From Mytilisepta virgata (Eukaryota; Mollusca; Bivalvia; Mytilida; Mytilidae), in NCBI GenBank assembly GCA_028015205.1, contig CM051521.1:91674513-91738512 (forward strand): 64,000 bases of DNA, written 5' to 3'. Below are positions 1-12,519 of this stretch, piece by piece; position 1 is the stretch's first letter; every line of letters starts with the position of its first letter. The notes under the pieces were generated by a model. It worked only from the letters and a program-made list of their open reading frames with translations. It searched no databases and was not told where the DNA came from. Made by a program: the position numbers and the translations under genes.

Positions 1-1260
1 CAAAGCTTACCATATTTGGTCTACAGATAGTTCTTGGTGGGTACATGTCAGTCTGACACTTGCCTTTTGACCTTCATCTCAATTTCATGCTTGAGAGACT
101 TTGTCACATTTTCGTGGTTAAGTCCATTTTTCAGCAACTGTAATACCTACGCCCACCATATTTGGTTGATAGATAGTTCTTAGCGGGTACATGCCAGTCT
201 GACACCTGGCTTGGGACCTTGACCTCAATTTCAAGCTTGGGTGACTTTGTCACATTTTCGTGGTTAAGTCCATTTCTCAGCAATTGTAATACCATGATCC
301 ACCATATTTAGTTAATAGATAGTTCTTGGCATGTCCGTATGACACCTGTCTTTTGACCTTGACCTCAATTTCATGGATGAGTGACCTGCGTCAAATTTTC
401 ACGATTAACTCCTTTTCTTAGCAACTTTAGCACCTAAACCAACCATATCTGGTCAATAGATGGTACATGCCAGTCTGACACCTGTCTCTGGACCTTGACC
501 TCAGTTTCATGCTTGAGTGACTTGTGTTATAATTTCTAGATTAGGTCAATTTCTCAAAAACTAATACCTAGACTATACCTTTATGGTCTGTGATAGTTCT
601 TAGTGGGTACATGCCAGTCTGACACTTGTCTCTGGACCTTGACCCCAATTTCATGGTTGAGTGACTTGCGTCCAAGTTTCTCGATAAAGTCCATTTTCTA
701 GCAACTTTATTACATAGACCCACAGTATTTGGTCTATATATAGTTCTTAGTGTGTACATGTCAGTCTGTCACGGTCTCCAGACCTTGACCTCAATTTCAT
801 GCTTATATGACTTTGTCACATTTTCGAGATTAAGTCCATTAATCAGTAACTATAATATCTAGACCAACCATATTTATTCAATAGATAGTTCTTAGTGGGA
901 ACATGTTGGTATGACACCTGCCTTTTGACCTTGATCTCAGTTTCATGTTTGAGTGACTTGTGTTACATTTTCGAGATTAAGTCCATTTCTCAGCAACTGT
1001 AATATAGCCAAGCCCAACATTCTGGTCATTAGATAGTTCTTAGTGGATACATGCCAATGTAACAACTGTTTGCTGAACTTGACCTGAATTTCCTGCTTGA
1101 ATGACTTAATATACAATTTCATGATTTGGTCTATTTTTCAGCAACTGTACTAACTAGACCCATAGTATTTGTTTGATAGAAGTTCTTAGTTGGTATGTAC
1201 CACTTTAACATCTGAAACCTCACATATGACCTCTATTTCATGCTTGAATGCATATGCAGC
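1..1260. repeat. ~145-bp satellite array (about 8.5 copies)
   Basis: Diverged tandem monomers, recognisable by the recurring phrases CCTCAATTTCATGCTTGAG, ATAGTTCTTAGTGGGTACATG and AGTCTGACACCTG. The CAATTTCATG anchor recurs near 77, 224, 361, 499, 643, 787, 933, 1080 and 1228, giving a period of about 145 bp. The array runs off the left window edge. Related arrays lie at 7921-8400 and 34140-34930, and single diverged monomers lie inside the three Helitrons. No coding capacity; the short ORF across it is spurious. Confidence 0.9.
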
Positions 1261-1747
1261 TATATCGGTCATAATTATGTTAGGTAACTCTGTTTAGCCT
1301 TATTAACTGGTTACCCAATATCGGTAATCTACTGGTCCCGTTCATGCCAGGCATTCATCGTAGTACTTCGATAACTCTGTATTGATTATAGCACGTTCTC
1401 CACGTCTTCACTTTAAAAAACTTTATATTTGAAATATGTAGTAACATTTCACATGGATTATAATTTCAATATATGAAATTGTGACAATACTTAATAAATA
1501 TGAAATTTATCACCAATTTACACAAAGTGTCAAAAGTACATAATTACACGTGATAAAGGGTAATGGTGCAAGTTTTTTTTTATTTTTTTAAGCCGCGAGA
1601 AAAGCGATTTTTTTTGGGGGGTAAAATTTATTTGAGTTTTATCTGAAGAAATTTACTATGCGCAATTAACATGCATGTGTGTTTCAGGTAATTAAAGCTA
1701 ATTAACGATTTGACATGTATATGGTACCTTGACTGTCCGGATGTTTA
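1261..1747. other. Right flank of satellite; otherwise no feature
   Basis: No coding signal. The part 1290-1410 (AATATCGGTAATCTACTGG, then GATAACTCTGTATTG) weakly resembles the sequence right of the second array at 8400-8480. The satellite may therefore be the internal repeat of a mobile unit with a shared right arm. The remainder is AT-rich with homopolymer runs. Confidence 0.4.
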
Positions 1748-2433
1748 TTGTTCCAACCGTTAATCATGAACATTTTAGAAAAATATCAACTGCTGGAATA
1801 CTTACAGAATTTTATGGACTCTGGACAATTTCCAAGTAAAACCGAATGGAAAAGATTCGTGTTAACAAACATTAGATCAATACAACTGGACCTTTGGAAA
1901 ATGCGTATATCTAATGATCCGGATTTTACTAGATTCCGGCAGATCCATACATCAGTTGCATTTGCTGATATTTGGAAATTTCCGTCCACGTCAGCTGAAC
2001 TTAGAACTGCATTCTTTCTTGCAAAACTAGTGACGTCCGTGCCAAATTCTAACATTAAAACCTGTATCCTTTGTTATAGACACTTTACAGATGTAATGGT
2101 TCATGCTTCTTGTGACTGTCCGTATGTATATCATTTGCGGAATATATTTTTCGATCTATTAACCGAAAATTTCGACCTACCATTATATGTGGAACTAAGT
2201 TGCTATGACAGCGAATCGCTATTTTGCATACTTCTTGGTCAGGACCTTTCTACTCAATTGGATGATTTAGATTTTGTGCGTTTTCGCTCTCTTTGTAATA
2301 CGCATATTGTGAAGTCGGCGACACACTATAACCGTCTATGTCAGATGTCGTTAGTCTGAGTTACCGACACATGTAATACCGTCAGTCAGCACATTACTTT
2401 GTGCTTCTCTGTTGTGACTGTGTAAATATTTTT

Positions 2434-2470
<37 letters not shown>

Positions 2471-2625
2471 CCTATATTAACTGATATCAAACTGTTTATC
2501 ATAGTTATTATTTAACATTTATTAAACATTGATTGTGTAATTATAAACTGTATGTATATGATATAAATGTCATGTAATCTCATTTATGAGGAAATAAAGA
2601 CATGAATGAATGAATGAATGCTGAC
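1748..2625 (+). mobile_element. LINE 3' end: ORF2 C-terminus, 3'UTR, (TGAA)n tail
   Basis: An open frame at 1748-2359 (203 codons) encodes the C-terminal tail of a non-LTR retrotransposon ORF2. It has no reverse transcriptase core, but ends with a Cys/His cluster (CILCYRHF...HASCDCPYVYH, about residues 106-128) of the type that follows the RT in CR1/L2-like mollusc LINEs. It is followed by a poly(T) tract (2433-2470), the phrase GAGGAAATAAAGACATG and a (TGAA)n tail at 2602-2620, so this is a 5'-truncated insertion on the + strand. Clade assignment is uncertain; the ORF start is arbitrary. Confidence 0.65.
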
Positions 2626-3689
2626 CAAAAATAGCGTGATTTCATTTTTAGATAATTAATGCAACATTTTAATAAAGAGGTGTGTGTGTGTTTAAGGGGG
2701 GATCACAAGGAATGCAGTGGTGAAATATAATTTCAAATGTCAGATAAGTAACATTTTAATTTATTTTAAATTAATAATTTATCTTTTTGCATGGTATTTA
2801 TATATTAAACATTTGACATATTATATGAGTAATTCTATTTACTCGTATATATATTTACTTTGTTATGGCAAGGTAGAAGCTGATAAGGATGGGCGCCATC
2901 TTGAATAATAATAGTAAAAAATAATACATTTCAAAATAGTTAATTTTCAAATCAATTTGGAAGGGACATAATGAAATTTAAACTATTGCAATTACGATAT
3001 TTCGAAAAGTTATGAAGGTTTTACTCAAACATATGATATATGAAGACCAAAGGATATACTTTATTAGTAACATCCGAGACATAAAACAATATGCCTCTAG
3101 TAATATATCAGTATCTATAGTATGCATATCCCCCCTTTTTATTATAACTTCATCACATAAACATTATATAATAAAATCCTCGCTTAAAAAGAAATGATCC
3201 ATCATCTGTGTTAGTTTTCATTAATACTGGCAAATGTGCCATTTTTTTTTCATAATCTATATCGCCCTATTTTCATTTGAGAAGGGACGAAGGAAAATCG
3301 TAAATTAAACTGACAAATATGGTCTAAAATGTTAGATATATATCTTATCTTTAAAATTGTCCGTGCAAAATTTCCGTAGACATCGAGTTATTGACATAAT
3401 TTGCCTGGTTTATAAGGGTTTGATCGTGAAATAGCCATTAATTACATTGGTTTTAATAAGCGTTCTGTACGAAATATATAGTCGTATTTTAATCGCTCAG
3501 GGACGAAACTTCCTCTGAATTTAAACTGTTGAGAGAAAAATATGTCAAACATGAATGTTTATACTACAAAATTGGTCGTGCAAAATAACTTGAAAATTAA
3601 CCCATAGAGTATAATTTGAAAATTTATTGAACCCCATTGAAATTTCCCATTAGTAAGTCAAAACAATATGGTGGACCTATACGTCACGA
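2626..3689. other. No gene seen
   Basis: AT-rich, with two short open frames (2717-2908 and 3012-3197) of low-complexity Ile/Tyr/Lys composition and no family resemblance. I see no splice pattern or repeat structure. Confidence 0.5.
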
Positions 3690-4408
3690 AAGAAAGGCAG
3701 CATAACTGTTGATGACGCAGTCATAAACACAATCAACATCTTAACAGAATCGGCCAAGGGTTGCTCTACTAGACGCTCTTATGGAAAAAACAAGCTCACT
3801 TTAGATATTTGGAATGATAATATCAAACATGCCCTAAGAGCAAATAGAGAGGCTCACCATCAATGGAAAATACATGGACGTCCTGATGATCCAAATAACC
3901 AGTTTGTCATAAATAGAAAAGAAACTAGAAAAGTCTTCAGAAGAGAAATTAGAATTGAAGAAAATAAGCGTAAACATGATGAAAGAAACCAGATAATAAA
4001 TGCAAATTCTGACAACAAGAGACTATTTTTCAAACTTGTGAAAAAACAGCGCAAGAAGGGGAACATACTGATTGACGACCTATATGTAGACGATGATCAT
4101 TTCCAAGGCAATGACCTAGTTAACGGCTGGCACCAACACTTTTCAGCCGTAGCGAAACCCTAAAATAACTGTATTTACGACTTTATGAACCTCAACCTCT
4201 GTGAAATGGATTACAATGTTATAAAAGAGCTCTGCGAAGACTTTCAGCCACGAACAATTTCAACTGAGGATATCAAGAAGGCAGTGAAATCTTTAAACAC
4301 CGGCAAAGCAGAAGACTTTTTTGGAATGACAATTGAAAATATACTATATGCGGAGACATATTCTTAACTCATTTCTGCTTCCTTATAAACTATATCTTTA
4401 CCAAAAAG

Positions 4409-4771
4409 ATGGTACCTGATATCATAAAATCAGGCTTGTTGAGCCCAGTTTACAAAGGAGATAAAACTCAATCAAAAAACTACCGGGGGATAACTGTTTT
4501 ACCAGTCTTCAGCAAAATTATTGAATACATCGTGAGAATGGAATTTAAACCTCTTTTACTTCAAAACCAATCCATACTGCAACGAGGATTTACTGAAAAC
4601 ACATCACCAATTAATGCTGCCTTAATTCTAGAAGAAGTCTACCGAGAATATGAAGACAAAAAGAAACCATTTTATTTAGCATTACTAGACGCTAAATCTG
4701 CATTTGATGTTGTTGTGCTGAACATTTTATTTCGCAAACTTTATATACTTGGAATAGATCCAGGAACGTAG
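4409..4771 (+). pseudogene. LINE reverse transcriptase, N-terminal half
   Basis: 120 codons covering RT motifs 1 to 3 of the LINE: LLSPVYKGDKTQSKNYRGIT, the conserved QRGFTENTSPINAAL, and the first catalytic region around LLDAKSAFDVV (Asp of motif A). A TAG at 4769-4771 ends the frame, but similarity continues in frame as IIDELHRNTISYIKWNN through to CADDIAL, so this is a premature stop inside the RT core, not a real terminus. Confidence 0.85.
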
Positions 4772-5042
4772 TCCATTATCGATGAGCTGCATAGAAATAC
4801 AATTTCATATATTAAATGGAACAACAAAAAATCAGAAGGAATAGAAATTCTTCAGGGAGTCAAGCAAGGTGGATTACTGAGCGCTGATCTATACAAACTA
4901 TATATTGAAGACCTGTTACACTTATTTCAAGAGAACCATCTCGGAACTCGCATTGGAGATATTACCATTAACGCTATAGCCTGTGCTGATGACATAGCAC
5001 TAGTCTCGGATATCGGATAATAAATCCGACCTCCAAATTCTA

Positions 5043-5943
5043 TTGAATGTTGCCGCTCAGTACAGTGTACAACATCACTACACTCTACAACCTCAGAAAA
5101 GTGTGATAGTTCCGATAAACCATAAAAGCAAACTTTCTACAGAAGATAACTTCAAAATCTGTAACGAAAACATGCCAAATATAGACAAATCTACACATCT
5201 AGGAATAACACGCTCAACGTCAAGATCAAAAACTCTAAAAGAGACTATAGAATCCAATATTACTAAAGCAAGAAGAACATCTTACAGCTTAATGTCAACT
5301 GGATTACATGCAAATTTTGGACTAGACCCTAAGACATCAGTGGCTATAATAAAGTGTTACATTCTTCCTATTCTAACATATGGACTAGAAGTCTTACAAC
5401 CAAAAGGACAAAGTTTACTCCAACTGGAACAATTTCTTAAATCACTGTTAAAAAGAGTATTATCATTACCAAAAAACACATCAGATCCAGCTCTATATGT
5501 TATCACAGGGATACTACCAATTCAAGCCCAGCTGGATATCAAATGTCTTACTCTGTTTAACAACATATGTAGACAACCTATAGATTCCATCGAATACAGA
5601 CTTGCTTTTCGTCAAATCAATATGAAAGAAACCGACAGTTTAAGCTGGTTTTCCCACGTCAAACAATTATTATCGATGTATGATTTGCAACATCCATTAG
5701 AATACCTGTCAAATCCCTTAGATAAGAATATCTGGAAAAAACTGATACTCAAACAAATCAATGAGTACTGGAAAAGAAAGATAATTCTCGATTGTGAGCT
5801 ATACTCAACTCTAAAATACTTTGACTTTACGAAATTCAATCCAAACTCATGTCATCCTATAGTCCATATAGACAATAACAGTGATCCATCAAGAGAAGCA
5901 ATGTTGATAGCTGTCAAACTTAAGATAGCCTCTGGCTCATATA
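5043..5943 (+). pseudogene. LINE ORF2 thumb/C-terminal domain up to Helitron junction
   Basis: About 300 codons after the catalytic motif, including the conserved LGITRSTSRSK and the thumb region SVAIIKCYILPILTYGLEVL. The genuine frame ends at codon ...ASGSYI at 5943; the last seven residues of the open frame (to 5969) are encoded by the inserted Helitron. Reading resumes beyond the Helitron at 7316 with LQKN, and one extra base near 7330 then shifts the frame to RAKSVQLETATCKLC. Confidence 0.85.
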
Positions 5944-7315
5944 TCTATAATACTAAATTTACGAATTAGCCGAATAGGCGGCAAAACGCGTGGTTCAAAA
6001 TAAACGATGTATGGTTCAGATTATAAAGGTTATTATCGGATTTGACAATCTGCATTTATAAATTTAAACTGCAGCTTTGTTTATGTGCAAATGGAATTTG
6101 TATGCATTTTTCCAATATGAATTCTCCCAACATATCCCTTAGAAGGTTCTCGAATGCATCATTTTAACACATTGATTTAAATAAACAAGTATACACATAT
6201 TTTTAATGTATTTCTGTTTGCAATTACGGAAGAAGAAGAATAAAACAAATTAAAAACATTCTCCTTCGAGTGGGATGTTTCCGCTTTATGTATTCAGGAT
6301 TGTTTTTCTACTATAACGCAATTTCTCCTAACTGTAAAGGTTATGAACTTTGAAGATTTGGAAGAAGGAAGGTAAAGGTCAGAGGAATTCCTAACTTAGT
6401 TGTTTTTTGGATTGCTCGGATGTTTACCTTGCACAAAGTGATAAAACCAACCATTATCTATTTTTACATTATTTGTCATATGACCTGTCTAAATATATCT
6501 CTACCATACCCTAGATAAAAATATTTTTAACAAATGGTCATCTTTATCATTAATGACGAAATTTATCTCGGGCATGTTTGATCATTATAAACGTGGACAA
6601 CACACGCAGCCACACACTAAAACTGCTTTTTATCGTCTGATTATTGGATATATTTGTGAAATTAAGCTTCGCTAGCCCTGACAATGATGACAATGGAACA
6701 ATAGGAACAATTATTTTCCAAAAATATGCTCTACCTAACTCACGGCATCTTTTGAAAAATTCATCCGTCACTAAGGAAATGTTTACATCTACAATTTCAT
6801 TTTCATATATATTCTGAAGGGAAAAGGTAATGCATTATGGAATGTGTATTTAATGAAAGCTTTTCATCAAGTTCCAGTTCAGAATTAATTGTAACAATAA
6901 AAATATTGACAATTTATGTGGTTGTGTTTTCGTCATATGGACTTTGATGGAACCTGAAGTTCCATTTTGGTAATTCTACGTGGCATACAGTCTACTTCAT
7001 CAGTGGATACATCTTCGGTAGTAACCAACAGCCATATGAAAATTGGGTCACGCTGACCTACATTTCACGCTTCATTGACTTCTGTTAAAATTTGCATTAG
7101 CATCCATTTCTGGAATACTACTGCATATATATACATGAAACTATCAGATGATACCACCTACTTGACAGGAAAGTTTATGGGAAGCCTGCCACAACATCCA
7201 TATTGAGTTCCTGTTCCATGAATGACATGGCCGCAACAACTTTTTATAGTCAATATGGCCACCACAAAAAAAAACATTTTTATTGAACCCGCGCTCGCGC
7301 GGGTTCAATGTCTAG
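5944..7315 (+). mobile_element. Non-autonomous Helitron, copy A (1372 bp)
   Basis: It starts with 5' TC (TCTATAATACTAAATTTACG) and ends with CTAG. A strong hairpin at 7288-7303 (CCCGCGCTCGCGCGGG), extended by flanking ATTGAA/TTCAAT, lies about 12 bp before the 3' end. Insertion is between A (5943) and T (7316) with no target duplication. These are the diagnostic features of Helitrons. No Rep/helicase gene is present. A short - strand frame (6550-6771) recurs in copy C but matches nothing I know. Copies B and C share the same ends and about 90% of the body by eye. Confidence 0.92.
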
Positions 7316-7318
7316 TTT

Positions 7319-7687
7319 TACAGAAAAATACGTGCAAAGTCTGTACAGTTGGAAACCGCTACGTGTAAGCTCTGCGAAGTAGAAGACGAAGATATGGAAC
7401 ATTTTATAATCAAATGCAGCTGTTTGCAGTCAATTCGTTCCCCCTACTTGAAAGAAATAGAGTCTATATTTAATAAAGCGTCTGCTAGAGTATTTTCTTT
7501 ACTGTCTGTTGGAGAACAAACAAAGATAATAGTGGATTGTACATCAGAGATTAATTCTCCTAATATTACACAAACAGTAGGACCGAATGCTTCAGTGAAC
7601 TATGTCAATATAATACATAAACTGTCTAGAAGGTTATGCTTTGATCTACACACTGCTCGTAGCCGTATGTTAAAACTTCGTAAATAA
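7319..7687 (+). pseudogene. LINE ORF2 C-terminal zinc knuckle, continuation after Helitron
   Basis: It encodes YRKIRAKSVQLETATCKLCE followed by EDEDMEHFIIKCSCLQSIR: the Cys-Cys-His-Cys knuckle that terminates LINE ORF2 proteins of this type. The frame closes at TAA 7685-7687. It belongs to the same element as 5043-5943, separated by the Helitron. Confidence 0.85.
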
Positions 7688-7897
7688 GCCAATGTTACAG
7701 TGTTCGTTGAATGTTCGAAAACTATATTGATGAACTTTCCTAACCCAACTTGTATATACTGTACAGCGCATGTGATGTTTTGAACTGGACCTGCCCTATT
7801 GGTAATGGTGGACCTGTTAATTGGATATTGGTTGTGACGAACCCCCCGACCCTACACACTCGAAAGAGGTTGTCCCGAAGGACGGCAAAGATTTCCC

Positions 7898-7920
7898 GGT
7901 AAGGTAAGGTAAGGTAAGAT
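7898..7920 (+). repeat. (GGTAA)n tail at LINE 3' terminus
   Basis: Four pentanucleotide units end the LINE. The next base onward is satellite monomer sequence, so the right junction is sharp. A short tandem tail instead of poly(A) is typical of several LINE clades. Confidence 0.7.
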
Positions 7921-8400
7921 GACCGCGATAGCTGGAGATGAGTCACTTTGTCCATTTTTAGCAACTGCAGTACCAACCATATTAGGTCTATAGATAGTCC
8001 TTAGTGGGTACATGCCTGTCTGATCGAGACCTTGATCTGAATTTCACACTTGAGTCACATTTTCACGATTAACTCATTTCTCTGTAGCTGTAATACCTAC
8101 ATCCACTGTATATGGTCTGTGGATACTACCTGGCAAGGTGTCAGTCTGACACCTAACCTTGACCAGAATTTAGGCTTGAGTGACTCTCGTCCCATTTTTA
8201 CAAATGCGCCACTTTCTCAACAAAATTATTTATCTTATAAATGTATGTGGACCCACTATCTATTGTCTATAGATATTTTTTTGGTGGGTACATACCAGTG
8301 TGACCTGTCATCGATCAGCTGACTTTGGACAGTTTTAGGCTTCAATGACATGCACGAGATTTTTCAGACAAATGTTGCCTGACCATTACTACCTATATCT
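7921..8400. repeat. ~145-bp satellite, about 3 diverged copies
   Basis: Same monomer family as 1-1260 (TCTATAGATAGTCCTTAGTG, GGTACATGCCTGTCTG, CTTGATCTGAATTTCAC). More diverged than the first array. It begins immediately after the LINE tail. Confidence 0.8.
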
Positions 8401-8985
8401 TTTAAGCATTATCCGTTGACTTGCAATATCGGGTATCAGATAATCTCTATTATAATTCTGTGTCCACGTGTGTACTCGGCGAGACATTCACTGTGTCCAC
8501 TCTTGTGTTATAAATCCTGTGAATTTCTTGTGTTGTGTTTTGACGGTGCCATGCTGTAATATTTACGCATCAGATTATCAAGACAAAGTGTCCTTGCTTT
8601 GGTTACTAGTATTATCTGGGAGGAAAATTTCAGAAATGTCAGGAATCAAATTTGTGACGCTTGAGAGGATGTTTTCGATAAATGATGTTAGTCCGTTGTA
8701 TGGGGACGGAAATGACACCGTATTAAGAGAGTGTAATACCCTTAGCACTGTAGATGTCGGAAGTTGAGGGCTAAAATTTCGTTACTCTAGCCGAACTTTG
8801 CACCCACCAAGTGGAGAGGGATTCTTTGACCTGCATTTCATGCTTCAGATGCCCAAATCCAACTATGGTATAAAATAAATTACCAGTGACTACTTCAGAT
8901 AAACACTATTAAAGCCTTTATGGGAAGATCTTAGATAATAAAATTCTGCAATTTTATCATCGTGACTTTAATTTCATAAATAACT
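8401..8985. other. No gene seen
   Basis: Unique-looking sequence. The frame at 8468-8767 has no recognisable domain and begins in the shared satellite right flank. I see no splice or coding pattern. Confidence 0.5.
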
Positions 8986-10665
8986 AGAGGCTCTCAAGAG
9001 CCTGAACCGCTCACCTGGATTTAACTTTTCACCTTGAGCAGGACAAAAATGTTAGTGTTGCATTCAATTTGGCTGGTTTTTTCTATGGGGTTCTATGTTA
9101 AACTAAGTTTGGCAGTGGCAGCCATCTTGGTTGACAGTCCAGGTCAAAGGACACATTTCTAAAAGAGAACCATCTAAGGACCATTACTGCTAAGTCTTGT
9201 TTGGCTAAGTGGTTTCAGACAAGAACATTTTTAAATGAATTTTCCAATAGGGTACAATATTAAACTAAATTCGGCTATGGCGGCCATCTTGGTTGAAAAT
9301 CCGGGTAATCGGACAGAATCTGAAAGAGGACCATCTAAGGACCAATGCTGCCAACTTTTGTTCCAATTGGCTCAGTAGTTTCAGATGAGACGTTTTTGGA
9401 GTGAATTTATCTATAGAGTCCTATGTTAAAACTAAGTTCGGCTGTGTCAGCCATGTTGGTTCACAGTCCACGAAATCAGACACAATTATTCTGAAAGCGG
9501 ACCTCCTAAGGACCATTGCTACCCAGTCTGGTTCCAATTGGTCAAGTGGTTTCAGACAAGAATATTTTTCAATTTTCCCATGGGGCCCTATGTTAAACTA
9601 AGTTCAACTGTGGCGGCCATCTTGGTTGACAGTCCGGGTGATCAGACACAATTCTGAAAGAGGACCATCTAAGGACCATTGCTACCAAGTCTAGTTCTAA
9701 TTGGCTCAGTGGTTTCAGACAAGAAGATTTTCGAGTGAATTTCGCGTATGTTCCTATGTTAAACTAAGTTTAGTCTTAGTGGCCATCTTGGTTCACAGTC
9801 CACAAAATCGGACACATTTCTGAAAGAGGACCTCCTAAGGACCATTGCTGCCAAGTCTGGTTCCAATTGGTCAAGTGGTTTCAGACAAGAAAATTTTTCA
9901 ATGAATTTTCCCATAGCCCTATTTTAAACTAAGTTCGGCTGTGGCGGCCATCTTTGTTAACAGTCCGGGACATTGAACATTATTCTGAAAGAGAACCTCC
10001 TAAGGACCATTACTGCCAAGTTGGTTCCAATTGGCCTTGTAGTTTCATAGAAGATTTCTAAAATTCATCCCCCTTTTTCTATTTTTAGTAACAGCAGCCA
10101 TGTCGGTTGGAAGTCGGGGATGCCGGATATAGATTTGGAAGGGGGTCACACAAAGACTATTCCACCAAAGTTTGGTCCCAATTGGCCAAGTGGTTTCAGA
10201 GAAAATCTTCAAGGGAAAATTTATGTTTGACGAGGTCTTTAAAGGGCAAAAATTCCTATAATGAGTCAATCAGTGATTTTGGTAATGTTCAAGATAATAA
10301 CCTAAAACTAAAAATTAACAATTCAGGGGCAATAACTCAACAAAGGGTTGACCGATTCGTCTAAAATTAAATTTCATGGCAGGTAGATCTTGACCTGATG
10401 AACATTTTTACCCCAGTCATTTTTGCTCTAAATGCTTTGGTTTTTGACAAGAACTGCATTTTTCCCCTATGCTCTATTTTTAGCCATGTCGGCCATTTTG
10501 GTTGAGAGGCGGGATCATTGGACACATATTTTAAACTAGACACCCTAATAATGTTTGTGGCCAAGTTTGGTTTCATTTGGCCCAGTAGTTTTTTTTTATA
10601 AAGGTTAACGGACGACGACGGACACCAAGTGATGAGAATAGCTCACTAGGTGAGCTAATAAAACG
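8986..10665 (+). repeat. Hairpin-ended dispersed repeat with ~190-bp subrepeats (copy 1)
   Basis: The left end carries a palindrome (GGCTCTCAAGAGCC, 8990-9004) and the right end another (AGCTCACTAGGTGAGCT near 10640). Between them are about seven internal subrepeats marked by GGCGGCCATCTTGGTTGACAG, ACCATCTAAGGACCATTGCT and GTGGTTTCAGACAAGA. The right arm holds CGGACGACGACGGACACCAA. No coding capacity. Copy 2 lies at 13836-14393 and an inverted relative at 17990-20072. I recognise the phrases as highly abundant in mussel sequence; the element class is unclear. Confidence 0.8.
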
Positions 10666-10698
10666 GATTGTAGGAAAATGTAGTTTAAACGGCCTTCT

Positions 10699-11605
10699 CT
10701 TACCGAAATAAAAGCCTTCCTGCGAATGTTTGCAGCAAGCATTGCGGCAAGTCTGCAGCAAATGTTTGCGGTAGGCGTGCTGCAGTATGTTTACCGTGCA
10801 AATTAGTATTGCCGCAAAATAATAAAATATCTTATATGGCTTCTGCGATGTTTCTGCAAACATCGCAGCAAGGTCGCAGAAAGATTTTGACCAATACAAA
10901 TTTTGGTTGCAGCAGATCTGCGGTAAACATAGGTAGCCTTACATGGTTTCATGCGATGTTTCTTCGAACATCGCAGCATGGTTACGTCGCAGGAACTACA
11001 CTATATGTATCAAAAATAGAATTCTATGAACATAATACACATCAATTATTGTATGGATTATCAAACTTGGCAATGATCATCAAAACATATGGTTATTGTA
11101 TTATAGGAAAATAAAGAAATAAATAGTTTAGGTGGGCATGAATATTTCAGCTGCATAAAATATCACTTATGATATGTCTGAAGTCTATTGTTGGAAAATT
11201 TCAGTTTGTGAAGACACAATTGTCTGCATGTGTAAATTCACAATAAAAATTAGCAACCATTTCATTTAGCTGCTAATTGTCCTAAATTTTTAAAAAATGA
11301 TATTCCATAATACAAATTATAGATGTGGTATATATACTTATATTGATTTCAGTTTTTAATAATACATGCATGCAACTGTAATTGCCATAATTATACATTA
11401 TTTTATATAAAACATTCAACAATGAATTTTGTGTTTAAATCAACATAAATGAAACATCTTACATCATGGAATACGGCATCTCATTTTCGTCAAATTATGC
11501 AAACATCTGCAAACATATAATTTTGATTCCTGCAAACAAATTTGCTTGCAGCAAGATTGCTGCAGACCGGCTGCAAGTTTGCTGTAAACATTCCTTTTTG
11601 GTAAG
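10699..11605. mobile_element. Non-autonomous TIR element with GCAGCAA-rich arms (907 bp)
   Basis: Inverted ends start CTTACC(G/A)AAA and continue with matching arms rich in TGCAGCAA/GCTGCAAG (left 10699-10800, right 11520-11605). The centre is AT-rich and non-coding. I do not see a clear target duplication, so the superfamily is not assigned. Confidence 0.55.
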
Positions 11606-12519
11606 GTTTAATTGTTAACTTGTTACCTGCTACCTATACTGTAACCCCCTCCTATGTTAGGGGCGTAAAAACTTTTAACTTAAAGAGTTATTTTAAGATC
11701 TCCTCTGGGGTATATGTGATGTGACCCTACACGCTATGCATTTTATTAAAAACTGATCCATCATTCGTATGGCAGATCTAGAGACCTCTAGATATAGATT
11801 CTATCCTCTCTTTTGTATTTTACTCAATAAATCTGTATTGTGTAAATATTAACATGTTTAAGCCAGTTAACTAGACTTAAATGGCGTCTGCGTACTTTTA
11901 TATATCGATTTTACGCTAAAAAAATACGCAAATTTAAGTTCGTATGCATAAATTAACAACTGTTTATTAATACGAAACATTCATCATAACAATTTTAACC
12001 ACTGGTAAAATTAACTTGAAGCACATGCTTTTCGCGGTTTTCACCAGCCTAGACCGAACTTTCAAGAAATTTTCCGAATGGAGATCCAACATATAAGTTT
12101 CTCTCCCCCTCGCTGTGTTAACCCATGTCCATGACGAACACAACAAAGTTTTTGTAGTTATCAGCTGGTTAATTATCAGGTTATTAGACATTTATGAGTG
12201 GGTTTTGTGATGAAACAGAACATCGAAATTCGTTTTCAGAAAAAATACTAGACCATATATATTATATGGTACTATCCTCTAAAGATGATATATACATACT
12301 GACTACTGTTAGTGTTACTTTCGTTTTTTTTAAAATTAATATTAAGTAAAACTGTTAAACGCTGAATTATTTTTTAACAACGGCAACAGTTGTTTTGGTA
12401 TCACTTCAGGTTTAGCAGAAATAAGTTGACAAAAGAGGTAAAGGTTAGTGTAAGTGTTTGGTTTTTTACATAATGTATATGTGTACTGTTTGGTACAAAA
12501 AACTATTATATATAACCAA
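11606..12519. other. No gene seen
   Basis: AT-rich intergenic sequence; short frames on both strands lack any family signature. Confidence 0.5.

Larger units (their letters stand above)
3690..7920 (+). mobile_element. 5'-truncated LINE ORF2, decayed, split by a Helitron
   Basis: Non-LTR retrotransposon. The pre-RT linker is readable with interruptions from about 3710 to 4160. RT motifs follow: the fingers phrase NYRGITVLPVFSKIIE at 4480-4530, LLDAKSAFDVV near 4685, QGVKQGGLLSADLYKLYI near 4855, and the catalytic CADDIAL near 4981. Then come the thumb and C-terminal domain (5043-5943) and a C-terminal zinc knuckle (CKLC...H...C, 7364-7410). No endonuclease domain is present. Stops after 4367, at 4771 and at 5018-5022, plus frameshifts, make it inactive. 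A Helitron at 5944-7315 interrupts the C-terminal domain. The element ends in a (GGTAA)n tail at 7898-7919, directly abutting satellite DNA. The 5' limit is approximate. Confidence 0.85.

Noticed and set aside
1..1260. CRISPR array
   Set aside because: Monomers are ~145 bp, diverged along their whole length, with no constant repeat/variable spacer pattern, in a eukaryote.
6550..6771. Short - strand frame MTDEFFKRCREL, also in Helitron C, as a captured gene
   Set aside because: Copy B has it disrupted, frames diverge after 40 residues and no family matches; conservation of the DNA alone explains the shared start.
7288..7303. Rho-independent terminator-like hairpin
   Set aside because: The genome is eukaryotic and the hairpin is the 3' subterminal stem of a Helitron.
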